DNA from: Hyalella azteca
Taxonomy: Eukaryota; Arthropoda; Malacostraca; Amphipoda; Hyalellidae
Length of the DNA: 64,000 bases
Direction: 5' to 3'
Assembly (NCBI RefSeq): GCF_000764305.2
Contig: NW_025942174.1
Location: forward strand, 154,999 to 218,998
The notes under the pieces were generated by a model that made no database searches, was not told where the DNA came from, and saw only the letters and a program-made list of their open reading frames with translations. A program made the translations under genes and the position numbers. Shown piece after piece: positions 44,925 through 55,534 of the stretch (its first letter is position 1; each line of letters starts with the position of its first letter).

Positions 44925-45276
44925 GTCAGACCCCACATTGTGATGTGTGCGCTGTAGTGTAGAATAGTGTAGTGAATAGTAGTGGAAGTAGTATTAGTGA
45001 ATAAGTGTTCATCGGCACAATATTTTCTGTTAGGATTTGTAGTGAATATTACAAAGTAACATATTATTATTAATTTTGTAAATTATTATTAATATATTTT
45101 ATTTTTATCCGATTCACTTGGAAGTGAAAATTTTTCACTTTTTATTGATGCTTAATGCAGCGAGCAGTCAATTGCCTTGTTTGAATTTCGTACCAAAGAT
45201 AAAATTATTTGCAATATATCAAGGTTGAACACTAAAAATGTTCTCTTTACCAATGAGTATAATTATATGCACGCAG
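44925..45276. other. CAP intron 3
   Basis: AT-rich intron with loose TAGTGTAGTGAATAGTAGTG repetition near 44955-45010, ending in acceptor ATGCACGCAG. Confidence 0.55.
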
Positions 45277-45412
45277 ATCGGTTCGCTGTGGGACAGAATC
45301 TTCACCAGAGCGACTCGACTGGAGGTGGAAAGGAGGCAGACTGGACGAAAGTAATCACGAGCTGGTATGAGGAAGTCAGGGACTTCGACAACACTTTTAT
45401 TGATCCATTCAC
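45277..45412 (+). CDS. CAP protein, exon 4
   Basis: Completes the aspartate and encodes RFAVGQNLHQSDSTGGGKEA, DWTKVITSWYEEVRDF and DNTFIDPF, ending with two bases (AC) that join T from exon 5 to make threonine. VGQNL corresponds to the GEN motif of many CAP proteins; glutamine in place of the glutamate is common in insect antigen 5 relatives and affects one of the four cavity residues. WYEEV supplies the second conserved acidic position. The donor AC|GTGAGT follows 45412. The last 47 exon bases and the donor recur twice in tandem with a 52-bp step. Reading through the first donor meets TGA at once, so the downstream donors cannot give a coding extension. Confidence 0.95.
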
Positions 45413-45521
45413 GTGAGTATGAAGAAGTCAGGGACTTCGACAACACTTGTATTGATCCCTTCACGTGAGTATGAAGAAGTCAGGGACTTCAACAACACTT
45501 TTATTGATTCCTTCACGTGAG
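45366..45521 (+). repeat. 52-bp array made of exon 4 end plus donor, 3 copies
   Basis: Copies start at 45366, 45418 and 45470. Each has TATGARGAAGTCAGGGACTT, ACAACACTT, ATTGAT and TTCAC, followed by an intact GTGAG donor. Few differences separate them, so the expansion is fairly recent. Confidence 0.97.
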
Positions 45522-46133
45522 TTCGACATTGCCGTAGGCTGTTGTAACATGCCACGCACACGGCGAGAGATGGCTGTTCATAAGCTCGGTATTGCCGTAT
45601 GACTAATTTTTTCAGAGATTGATATAAACGTCAAATGAATTGATTTGAATATAAATTGTATAGCAAGTATGCGTATTTATTTATCTTCTTCATTGGCATT
45701 GGAGTGAAAGTAAATGAGAACACCTAGCAATGTTTTAATGCACTGATTTTTTACGTAGTAATTGCTTTAGATTAAATTTAATACGGAAACGAGGCAATGG
45801 AATGAGACAAGGTTTTCGAGACCGGAAATGAAACAAAGTTTTTCAAGTTATGAATATTTCATATAGCAGACAAGTAATCCTTGATACTTTCGTGAACATG
45901 ATTTTATGCTCTCATGCTTAAAATAGACTACTACTAATTGGTATTTCAATGAGTTAGAGACGAGGGTTGTATAAACAGATGAAGCTTAGCAAAGTACATT
46001 GTTTCGCTACAGGGGTTTTATGAAAATGAATATAATCAAACATTAACAGGAGAAATCTAAAAGTTCGGCTTTATTACCAGTGAATGCTTTAAAATTTTTA
46101 AAATTTGTAAATAATGCGCTGAATCTTTCTCAG
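45522..46133. other. CAP intron 4, remainder
   Basis: AT-rich intron ending in acceptor AATCTTTCTCAG. No element is recognised. Confidence 0.55.
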
Positions 46134-47073
46134 TTTCACGCACTCGACTGGGCACTACACACAAATGGTGTGGGCAACCACGACTCACGTTGGTTGCGGC
46201 TACAGATATTTCCAAGATGGCTCCAGGCATAAGAAATTATACACGTGCAACTACGGCCCCGCGGGGAACATTATTGCCAACCCGATGTACACGATCGCGC
46301 GCGCGTGTTCGAAGTGTCCTCGTGGGTCTCGGTGTTCTGCTGTTTACTCGGGACTCTGTTCCGTTGCTGCAAATGATGGGAAAGGAATTAAATATGAAGA
46401 TTATTCCACACAAGGATCGTCATCTAGCCTCCAAGAGATTGTGTCCAAATCATCTTTGAATGATGTGATTGGTGGATTAGTAAACTGGCAAATTATGAAA
46501 CCCCTTCCTGATCAATTAATGCGGTTCGCGGAGAAAACGAATAACTGGAATTTTGGGAAATATCCTTGGAGCAAAAAGGAGACAGAACTTGAACCTGAAG
46601 ATTCTATTCCTTTGATCATGATGGAAGAGCAGCCTGTTCTGATTTCATCCTGGTATGTGAGACCTGCGGTAAATCATAAGTCTGACAATAAAAATGTTAT
46701 CCAAAGTGCAGATTTTTTCAGCCACGAGTTTGAAGCGCAAAAATTCCAGCTGCCACCGACCCCCGACATCGAAGAAATCGAACCGAGTTCCTGGCACTCA
46801 ACAAAAAATTGGGACCAAAACGATGAAGCCCAGTTCTGGGATCAACATGAGCATACAAGTCTCCATGAGAACGATCCCCTTGCCTCGGAAGACACGTTGG
46901 AAATAGCCTACAGCAACATTTTCTCTGACTATGATAATTTAGAGGAGCCAGTTTCATCCTTTCCCTCAGATCGGTACGGAGTGCATTCGTTCGGTGTAGC
47001 AGAACAGCAGGTTCCAACTCCTGACAGTTATTATGACCGAGCGTTCTATTCGTCAGAAGAAAGCGAGTATTGA
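46134..47073 (+). CDS. CAP protein, terminal exon 5 with long acidic extension
   Basis: Starts with one base completing threonine, then FTHSTGHYTQMVWATTTHVG (CAP signature 1, with the cavity histidine in GHYTQ) and LYTCNYGPAGNII (CAP signature 2). The cysteine-rich C-terminal end of the CAP domain follows (CSKCPRGSRC to YSGLCS). An ordinary antigen 5-like protein would stop near here. This one continues for about 236 residues to TGA at 47071-47073. The extension is rich in Asp/Glu, Ser and Trp (for example DIEEIEPSSWHSTKNWDQN and a YYDRAFYSSEESEY end). It has no cysteine beyond the first part and no recognisable domain, and looks disordered. A single open frame through 940 bp and an in-frame join support it being real. 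Confidence 0.93.
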
Positions 47074-50000
47074 AATAGATTTTCGTCGGCTCATCCCGAT
47101 AGATATAGCAAATACTTGGAATTAGTACATTTAAAGTTGATTCATTAGCACATACAATATGAGCTTATAATTCAATCACTCGTTCCTATTGCCCTCATAT
47201 ATTATTATTTTATATGATTATAATACATAACTTCATTATTCATCTTGAACAAGCTAATTCCTTGAATGAGTTGATGCTAAATTTGAAATTTTCAATTTTT
47301 ACGTTCGGGTCTTGTTATGTTCCGAGTTAGAGAATATTTGGAACTAACATTTCCCATCGCCGCATTAAGCGTGAGTTCTTTTAATTCGTCTGTAAATTTC
47401 ATTCATTAAATATGTATAATATTCTCAACTAAATGTGGTGGTGATTCCATCTTATAGTATTCAAAAATTTAGCTGCTCTAGTTATCTAGTGAACTGGATT
47501 GGTGATCCCTCGATCAGACTGGCTTGGTGGGCTCTTATAAGTGGTTCCTGACCGCAGAAAGCATCTTGGTCTTTAATTTATTCCTTTATAATTTTGTATT
47601 GACAATTGGCAGCGATAACATTAACTCTGTGCACTTTGCACAGAAGCAATTCTAACTCGCAAATAATTATAATTTGTCTCCGTATATTACAGAGTATAAA
47701 TACTTTTAATGTGAGTTCTCGTTATCTTAGGAATATAATTTACGAAATTTTCATATCGTAATCAAGGTATCTATTTCACTGTATGCTTCGTAATCTTTCA
47801 TTCGCTATATCGCAAGAAACATGCAGGAAATTTACTATCGATTTGCTTATTCTACATAAGAAGCTTTTATATTATCGTTTTAGAGATGGCGGTATATTTC
47901 GTCTCTTTAATACAATTATCGTTACATTAGTATAATACCTTTAATTTGATTCGATCTGTCCTCAATACGCTTTTATACCGTCCCTTATGAACTCAAAATC
48001 CCGCAAAGAAACAGCGATGCAACGGCAGATTAAAAGAATATTGATACAAAAGTCTCTTATTATGCCTAAAAAGACCCAATATTAAAATCAATTCATAGAA
48101 CGTGGTCGCAGGAAACTTGGAAACATGATAAATGCATGTTACTCGTCCAACGGAACATATCAGCCGCTTGCATTGCAAGAAAGATGTTCATTTCTAGGAA
48201 AAATATGTTTGATGCATTCGCGGTTCGATAGTGCAAACTCCAGCGAGCGCACTTGATCGTCATTATCTGCTCAAACTTCAAATTATAATTGTCATTTCTA
48301 AAATCTTCTCCAGCGTTCCTGGAACTGTTTAGTTCATGTAATGGAGGCGATCCACTAGATTGTATTTGGTATACTCAGAGATATAAGAGGGACAGAGTCC
48401 AAAAAGCAATGCACATTTTGCCCTTTTTGGGTCATCCGGATCTAGTTTGGCCTAAGAGCGTATCAGTGCTACGTCTTTTCTCTGCTCTTGCTGTGGATAA
48501 GAAAGTATTTGGGTTACATTTCGACAATATGGCCCGTTTATTTTACAGAGTGTATCATTTATGACATATATGGCCGACTACCGTTTGGGTTATAATAAAT
48601 ACTTATCCCATTATAGTCCGCTTAGAGTTCAGCAAGAATTTATAAGCAAAGAAAACGCCAAGAAGATTTACCATATCGAAAGCGTTTCGGAGGCTTAACA
48701 TTTTTTAAAGATTTCAATACAATCAGCAGAGAAAATCTGAATACGTGTGAATGAGATTTAAACCCAAGTAACGAGAAAATGCCGAACTGAACATAAAATT
48801 TATTGATTTACAGAAGCAAGTGAATATACTGTACTGTAACAGAGTAAGTAGGAATATTCGAAAGAAAGCTCCTATCGCGGTGGTGTGGAAACCGGATGCA
48901 GAAGATACGTGATGTCATTGCGACGCACGCTGATGCGCAACGCGCACAACTGTATTCGTAAACCAGGGAAAACCGCATCAAGGGAGGAATAACATAAATA
49001 TATCTGAAGAAGGAACCCATTCTAAAATTATTCACCAGCAAAACGTGCAGGTTAATATTCGTGAAATTCTTCATGAATAACTTTTTAACTATGTGGTCAT
49101 TGTTTCAGACGAGCTACCAAAATATGGGATAGCGCAATAAATTGTTTTCCTACTATCACCCTCAATAACTGATTCAGAATAACTATTAATTAAAAAACGT
49201 TCTATTTTACTTAACACAAGGCGCAATGGAAGCCCAGACAGTTGAAATACTTTACGAATGAATCTGAATTTAGAATGCATGTCATGGAAGGAGGAGCAAA
49301 TTTTATAGCCGCAGTTTATACCCATTCAATATAAACCAAAATAGACAAAATCTAGAGAAGCTCATGTCCTGGCCGGTAAATATCTGTTTGCGGTTTACGG
49401 AAGTCTGGAAGCGACTGTTAAGCGACTTAATATAATCGAGAAACGACAAACTATTGTTGGTTTCCATCTGCATATTAAATTTCATCAATGATAGTTTCAC
49501 GTTGAGATAATAATGAATTGAGTGTTATCTCTCTGGGATTCATTGTGAATATCAAGGTGATTATACATGTATTATTAATAATAATATAAAACTGAAAGCT
49601 ACTTCGAGGCTGCATGATTGGCTACCTGCTACGGTCTACGGAGAGGAGCCGCTAGCCGCTACAGATTGTCTTTTTTTCAACTTACCACTCGAAAATTATT
49701 ATCACCGGTCGAAAAGAGATTTTTCAATATCTCTGTGGGAATATCTCAGTACCCTAAAAAATTCTATTACCAAATGGCAAAAATTTGTTCTCTGAAAAAG
49801 TTATTTTCATTAAAAATTTGGGAAACTAGCATAAATTCATAATTTGATGTGATCATAAATTTATTATGCTGTTATTGAGATATGTTTAAAAAATTCAATA
49901 TGCGGACAGGAAGGTCTGTTGTTCAGTTGCTGGAGAATTGCAAAGTTTTGTATTCAACGAGCTTGACGTGTTATTATGAGATGTTTTGAAATGAGAAAGG

Positions 50001-50407
50001 CTCAACATTTAATCTCTTTACAGATATGCTTATGTGAATCGAAAGGGATTCTAGACAAATACGGTGAATTACCCAGTCAGAATAAATGTACATAGTACAA
50101 TCGATCTGGACAGGTGAAATTTAAAGCAGTTAGCATCAGTGATCGTTTTCTCATATAGCGCCTCACCTTAGAAAACTTCCCTTCCAAGGAATAACTGTGT
50201 TATTTACTGCTGCTCCATGCATCGCACGTTGGTCGCGGATGACCGATCGAAAATTTCGAATAATTAAATTTCCACAAAGAATTGTACTGTACATAAGGAA
50301 TTTCATCCCAATTGTAGTAAATATCTAAATTTTTGGCGTTCAAAAAATTTATCATGGATGGAGATGCTCTATATTATGGCTATATCTATATGTGGGCATC
50401 TCCATCT
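47074..50407. other. CAP 3' UTR and long spacer
   Basis: About 3.3 kb with no array and no supported gene. A degraded scrap near 48640-48700 (AAGCAAAGAAAACGCCAAGA and AGCGTTTCGGAG) may belong to the foldback family at 21084-21583. The open frame at 48289-48564 has no domain. Confidence 0.45.
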
Positions 50408-50690
50408 GGGCAGGGTGGCCCAGTCAGTGGTTAAACTTCAGAGTATCAGGATAGGAGCAGAGAGACGCGGGTTCGATCCCAGCTCTGAGCGCCAGTTTTT
50501 GGTCAGAGTCGGCAAGGAGGCCGGGCGGTTAAGCACAGCAGAATTGGAGCAGTGAGTTGTGCGTTCGAGAATCGAGACCGCAACAAGCTGTGAATGTTCT
50601 GCGATGTTAAGAATCGGCGACAGGCCTACGGCCTAATAAAAGCTGAAACCGCTATATTATATTATAACATTATTATATTTCTATTATGTT
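50408..50690 (+). mobile_element. tRNA-derived SINE, apparently dimeric
   Basis: The first unit has an A-box-like GTGGCCCAGTCAGTGGTTAA (about 50414-50433) and a perfect B box GGGTTCGATCCC (50469-50480). A second tRNA-like unit follows with GAGGCCGGGCGGTTAAGC (about 50517-50534) and a weaker B box, TGCGTTCGAGAATCGA (about 50560-50575). The body continues with GAATCGGCGACAGGCC and GGCCTAATAAAAGCTGAAAC and ends in a TATTATATT tail. RNA polymerase III boxes in both halves suggest a fused double tRNA head. Related copies lie at 11985-12180 and 3916-3988. It encodes no protein. Confidence 0.85.
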
Positions 50691-52325
50691 CCGCAACAAA
50701 CTGGCCTGACTACGCTGGCAGCTGTCCTGCTGACTTTCACGAGCCCATCTTGCACATATCATGTATGGTAGCCTACATGGTCTTGTAACATTCTGAATTT
50801 TAGTACTTGCAACACACTTGATTCATTCAATCCACCAAGGTAAGAAATTATAGTATATTATAGTAGATACTAAACTTGTAACTAAAAATCGCCCATAAAA
50901 TGAGTTCACCTCCACATCTGCATGACCCATATAAATTTTCACTCCGACTTCAATGCCAAGTTATGATTAGAAACCATTGATAAATGGATTGTATTAAGAA
51001 GAAAAACCAGGAACACTCATTAAAATGAAATAAATAGCGATTGTTATATCGCTATTACCAAATACTAAATAATAATAGCGATAATAAATAATATTACTAA
51101 TAATACTAATATAATATAATATTCAGTATTGAATAATATTACTAAAATAGCGATAGTTATATCGATCTATTGTAAGGAGCATGTCGTAAGTTTTATTTCA
51201 AATCAAACTAAGCCTTTATTGCAGCACTACAACTTGCAAAAGAATCCGCCACCGATAAGAAAATGACCTAAACACAACATCACGGCTGCTATGAACTCAT
51301 GTGCGGTCATTGAAATCTCTTCGGTAGTTCCAGATATATTTCAGATTCACTGCAAATATCACCGAAAAAATCTAAATTATTTCCAAAATTAAAGGACAGA
51401 TTTACAGGAAATTTCTACTACGCACATGACTTCGAAACGAACTTCCGGGCGCTCGTGGGTCGTGTGTCACTTCCAGATTTTGACTTTGCGATCACTGCTT
51501 AATTATTTAATTTTGAAATCTTTGGCGGTCTAATTGGTTGAGATTTCAAATGAGCTTACACGTGAAACCAGGAGTTTAGGTAGCACTGAACTGGTGAAAG
51601 TTATATGTAGAGATTTTACATCAGAGCACGGTGAAGCCTTAAGTTTAGGCAATTATTCTTAGACGAAAAATCCGATCGACTTTTGACTGCGTGTCCTGGT
51701 CTGATCACCTGTTGCATGGTGCAGTTACCGGGTGGAAGGTTGATAACCTGAGAGGGATTAGTGTGATCCTGTAGGAGTGTAGGTCATGTAATTTTTAATT
51801 TGCACTTATTCTAGATTTTTTCGTGGCTTGAAGTAATTCAATTATCATTAGAATATTGTTCTAGGGGCGTACAAAAGGCTTCTCGTAATCTATGCAATTC
51901 CCATTTAGGATAAGCGAACAAAAAATTACGTAGGTCCTCCTGAAGGTCTAATCGGCCTAGGGCGGCAGTCGGGCTTATCTTGTCTCGTTAAACTCATGTA
52001 GAGCTTACCAAATGAGAAGATCTTCGGTTAAAACCCAATCATGATTAGCATTCCTGGCATGATTCTCTTGTTAAACACACGTACAAACCAAGCCAGCACC
52101 CACACAAAAATCAAACCTGCACACACGCACAACACTTCTACATAGCTCAGCCTGACACCAGCGAAACACCACAGGATATCCCCTCAAACCAACTTAGCAC
52201 CCTGCACCTCTACTGCATCCCCCCCTCCCCTCTGAGGGTGCCTCGAGGTCCCCAAGGGTCGCGAGGGCAGCGGTTGCAGGAGGGAGATCTGTCGTGCATT
52301 AGTTCAGGTGTCGCTTTTTTTCTCG
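50691..52325. other. Spacer, AT-rich simple repeats
   Basis: AATAATATTACTAATA-type low-complexity sequence at 51040-51175, otherwise unique. No gene is recognised. Confidence 0.5.
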
Positions 52326-52525
52326 CAATCTAGATTGATAACTCGTGCAGGTGACTCTCCATTGGATTAATAGCTCATGCAGGTCGCTCTCCATTATATT
52401 GATCACAAGTGCAGGGCTCTCACCATTAGCTTGAATACTCGAGCAGGTCGCTCTTTATTACATTGATAACTCGTTCAGGTGTGGCTTCATTAGATTAATA
52501 GCTCATGCAGGTCGCTCTTGTACAA
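52326..52525 (+). repeat. Diverged copies of the 32-bp minisatellite at 53519
   Basis: About six copies of CTCTCCATTAGATTGATAnC followed by TCRTGCAGGTCG with many substitutions. The same unit is nearly perfect 1 kb downstream. This looks like an older, decayed state of the same repeat family. Confidence 0.85.
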
Positions 52526-53518
52526 ACGTTCTGTGCAATTTAGGAACTTGTTACAAATTAAATGAAGATGTAAAAATTTCACTTCCAAATTCAATGCACT
52601 TTATTACCGTGATCACAGCCTCTTCAGAATGATGTAGTTTATTTCTGTATTAGTCTAGGCAGAATCGCCAGCCAGTAGATCTTTAGACGTCGCACTATGC
52701 AGACTTGACCACTTGGTCTTCATTTGTCTTCAGCTCAAAGCACTTCAGCACAGCAGTTTTGACCTGGGCCTACTTTCACTTATGCACGCTCTAATACTCG
52801 CTTTTTCGCGCCGTGCTTTGAAATCTTCGAATTTTCTACCCACCTGCGGTACGGAGACTCGAGAAGTAGACGGGTACGGAGATAAGCGACAGCTAGCGAG
52901 CAGTATGCGGCGCACTCCGGCGTACTTAGCTTAGCGGTTGGTGTTGGGGCATCCGCGGACCCGTAGAGAGCAACGATCTCCGCACTGAACGCTTTTAAGG
53001 TGAGATCACGGCACTACTCCAGTGCCTATACTTACAAAAAAAGTTAAGAGATCGTAAGTTCATCAGCCAATCATTGACGGCCTTTCAAGCAAAATCCACC
53101 AATCATAGACAAGAAAATAGAGCGTAAGTACTTACGTTAACTTAGCGAGTTTTGAAAGTATGGCCCCGGGAGTGCAATTGTTATCATTCAGCATTGAATT
53201 AGGGTCCGATCATCTGAGCACGTTCCTATAAAATAATGTGCTTCACCGTCTTTGAATGATCAATTTCACTTACATTTGAAATGTTTGGAAATATAATTTA
53301 AATTTACTTGTAACATATATGTAATTATACTGTCTAAATTCGATTTAAGTCCTCATTTAAATTCCGTATGCTCTTTGTCAACGAACGAGAAGTTGCGCTT
53401 AAATGGAAGATGACCGGAACTGGAAGGAATCTGGGTCTGAAGTATTATTCCGATTAACGTTAGTTGAATACAATTTCTGTACCTTGACTTTTTAACATTT
53501 TCCTCAAATTTAGTGCAG
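52526..53518. other. Spacer, no supported gene
   Basis: A slightly GC-richer region near 52780-53000 has an open frame (52713-52934) without any domain. Nothing is called. Confidence 0.45.
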
Positions 53519-53665
53519 CTCTCCATTAGATTAACGGCTCGTGCAGGTCGCTTTCCATTAGATTGACGGCTCGTGCAGGTCGCTCTCCATTAGATTGACG
53601 GCTCGTGCAGGTCGCTCTCCATTAGATTGACGGCTCGTGCAGGTCGCTCTCCATTAGATTGACTC
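53519..53665 (+). repeat. Minisatellite, 32-bp unit, about 4.5 copies
   Basis: The unit contains CTCTCCATTAGATTGACGGC followed by TCGTGCAGGTCG, nearly perfect. See the decayed relatives at 52326-52525. Confidence 0.95.
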
Positions 53666-53968
53666 GTACAAATAAACGTCCATTATGTAACTGGGTTTGG
53701 TCTACTGGGTAAGTTTACGAATTTTCCAGCAGTACAATTAAGTTCTCATGAGTTTGTTAACAGTCTGTAATGAATTAAGTTACAGTCAAGTTTTATTTCA
53801 TCTAGATTCGCTTGGTGGATATGAATTTCCCTTCATGCATAATTAGATTTTTTCGAATTTTCGGACAAATTCTTAGTGAAAGGTGGATTTTGAATTGCTT
53901 TCATTTCCAGAATTATAGGTACACTGGATTAATGTAGGAGAAAATTTCGTAGTTAATAAATCATGTAT
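53666..53968. other. Spacer, no feature seen
   Basis: AT-rich unique sequence. Confidence 0.5.
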
Positions 53969-54355
53969 GCTGTAATAAATCATGCCTGCTGTAATATGTC
54001 ATGTCTGTTGTAATAAATCATGTTTCCTGTAATACATCATGTTTGCTGAAATAAATCATGTTTTTTGTAATAAATCATGTCTGCTTTAAGATGTCATGTC
54101 TGCTGTAATAAATCATGTTTGCTGTAACAAATCATGTTTGCTGTAATTAATCATGTGTGCTGTAATGAATAATGTTTGCTATAATAAATAATGTTTGCTG
54201 TAATAAATCATGTTTGCTGCATTAAATCTTGTTTGCTGCAATAAATCATGTTTGCTGTAATAAATCATGCCTGCTGTAATATGTCATGTCTGCTGTAATA
54301 AATCATGTTTGCTGTAATAAATCACTTTTGCTGCAATAAATCATGTTTGCTATTT
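53969..54355 (+). repeat. Minisatellite, 19-bp unit, about 20 copies
   Basis: The unit CTGTAATAAATCATGTTTG carries scattered substitutions. ATGTCATGTCTGCTGTAATA variants occur in both halves, which suggests block duplications. Confidence 0.95.
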
Positions 54356-54844
54356 TGTATCTCAAGCCGAGATAACAATTCACGTCAAATGAATTGAAGG
54401 TTCCTTTCTTCTAGCCTTGCTTCTTATTCAAAATACACAAATTCGTGCATTGTATGTGTCCATAAAACAGTATATCTTCATTGAACTACGCCACTGACGC
54501 AAGCACACTCATGCAATAATTGAAATAACGTTCATTTACGAGATATATGCTTCAGTTGTATCTATACAAATCTTTCAGTTGCAACAGTGACTAAGTTAAT
54601 GCAATAGCTATGGCTGGTGCATAATATTTCACTCCTAAGCGAAATAAGCATTGCGTTGCATTACAACCACGCTTTATATCAATGGTTAACATGAAATTTA
54701 TTGCGGAGCTCCAAACGCTTCCTTATTTAATTTCCAAGATTCTTCTAATCTGAAATTTATTATCCATGAACAAACGAAGGAGTTGGCAGACACAAAACAC
54801 TTGCTTGGGCGAACAGCAACTCTCGGTTATTGGCGCAGGGCTTT
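54356..54844. other. Spacer, no feature seen
   Basis: AT-rich unique sequence with no gene signal. Confidence 0.5.
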
Positions 54845-55338
54845 AAAGTGTGGCGCGAGTGAGGCTTAAAAGACGCCTAAGTGTGGCGCGAGTGAGGCTC
54901 ATGACGCCTAAGTGTGACGCGAGTGAGGCTCAAGACGTCTAAGTGTGGCGCGAGTGAGGCTCAAAACGTCTAAGTGTGGCGCGAGTGAGGCTCAAGACGC
55001 CTAAGTGTGACGCGAGTGAGGCTCAAGACGTCTAAGTGTGGCGCGAGTGAGGCTCAAGACGCCTAAGTGTGGCGCGAGTGAGGCTCAAAACGTCTAAGTG
55101 TGGCGCGAGTGAGGCTCAAGACGCCTAAGTGTGGCGTGAGTGAGGCTCAAGACGCCTAAGTGTGGTGCGAGTGAGGCTCAAGACGTCTAAGTGTGGCGCG
55201 AGTGAGGCTCAAGACGCCTAAGTGTGGCGCGAGTGAGGCTCAAGACGCCTATGTGCGGCGCTAGTGAGGCTCAAGACGCCTTATTTTGGCGCGAGTGAGG
55301 CTCGAGACGCCTAAGTGTGGCGCGGAGTGAGGCTTAAG
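54845..55338 (+). repeat. Minisatellite, 31-bp unit, about 16 copies
   Basis: The unit contains AAGTGTGGCGCGAGTGAGGC followed by TCAAGACGCCT, with a GCC/GTC alternation. It is GC-rich and fairly homogeneous. Confidence 0.96.
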
Positions 55339-55534
55339 AAGTTGGCCTCTCGCTGCAGCAAGGCCCGGCCTTTACAGTCGGGAGGCTCTCAACACTCGAG
55401 GCCATTAAGTCGGATTGTCCATTAGAGAAAAGTTTGGAGGCGATCTCTTCGCTGACCGTCGGACGCCTTACTAATGTGCCTGGGGCTAATGGGTCTTGCC
55501 TCCATGTGGGGCTGATGGGTCGGGTCTAGACGGA
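55339..55534. other. Spacer between two arrays
   Basis: Unique GC-richer sequence grading into diverged copies of the next array (GGGGCTAATGGGTCTTG, GGGGCTGATGGGTCG). Confidence 0.6.

Noticed and set aside
45413..45521. Extra coding exon made of the exon 4 copies
   Set aside because: Reading on through the first donor gives ACG TGA, an immediate stop, and the copies lack their own acceptor.
50408..50490. Functional tRNA gene
   Set aside because: The A and B boxes are present, but the acceptor stem does not pair, and the sequence runs into a SINE body shared with other copies.
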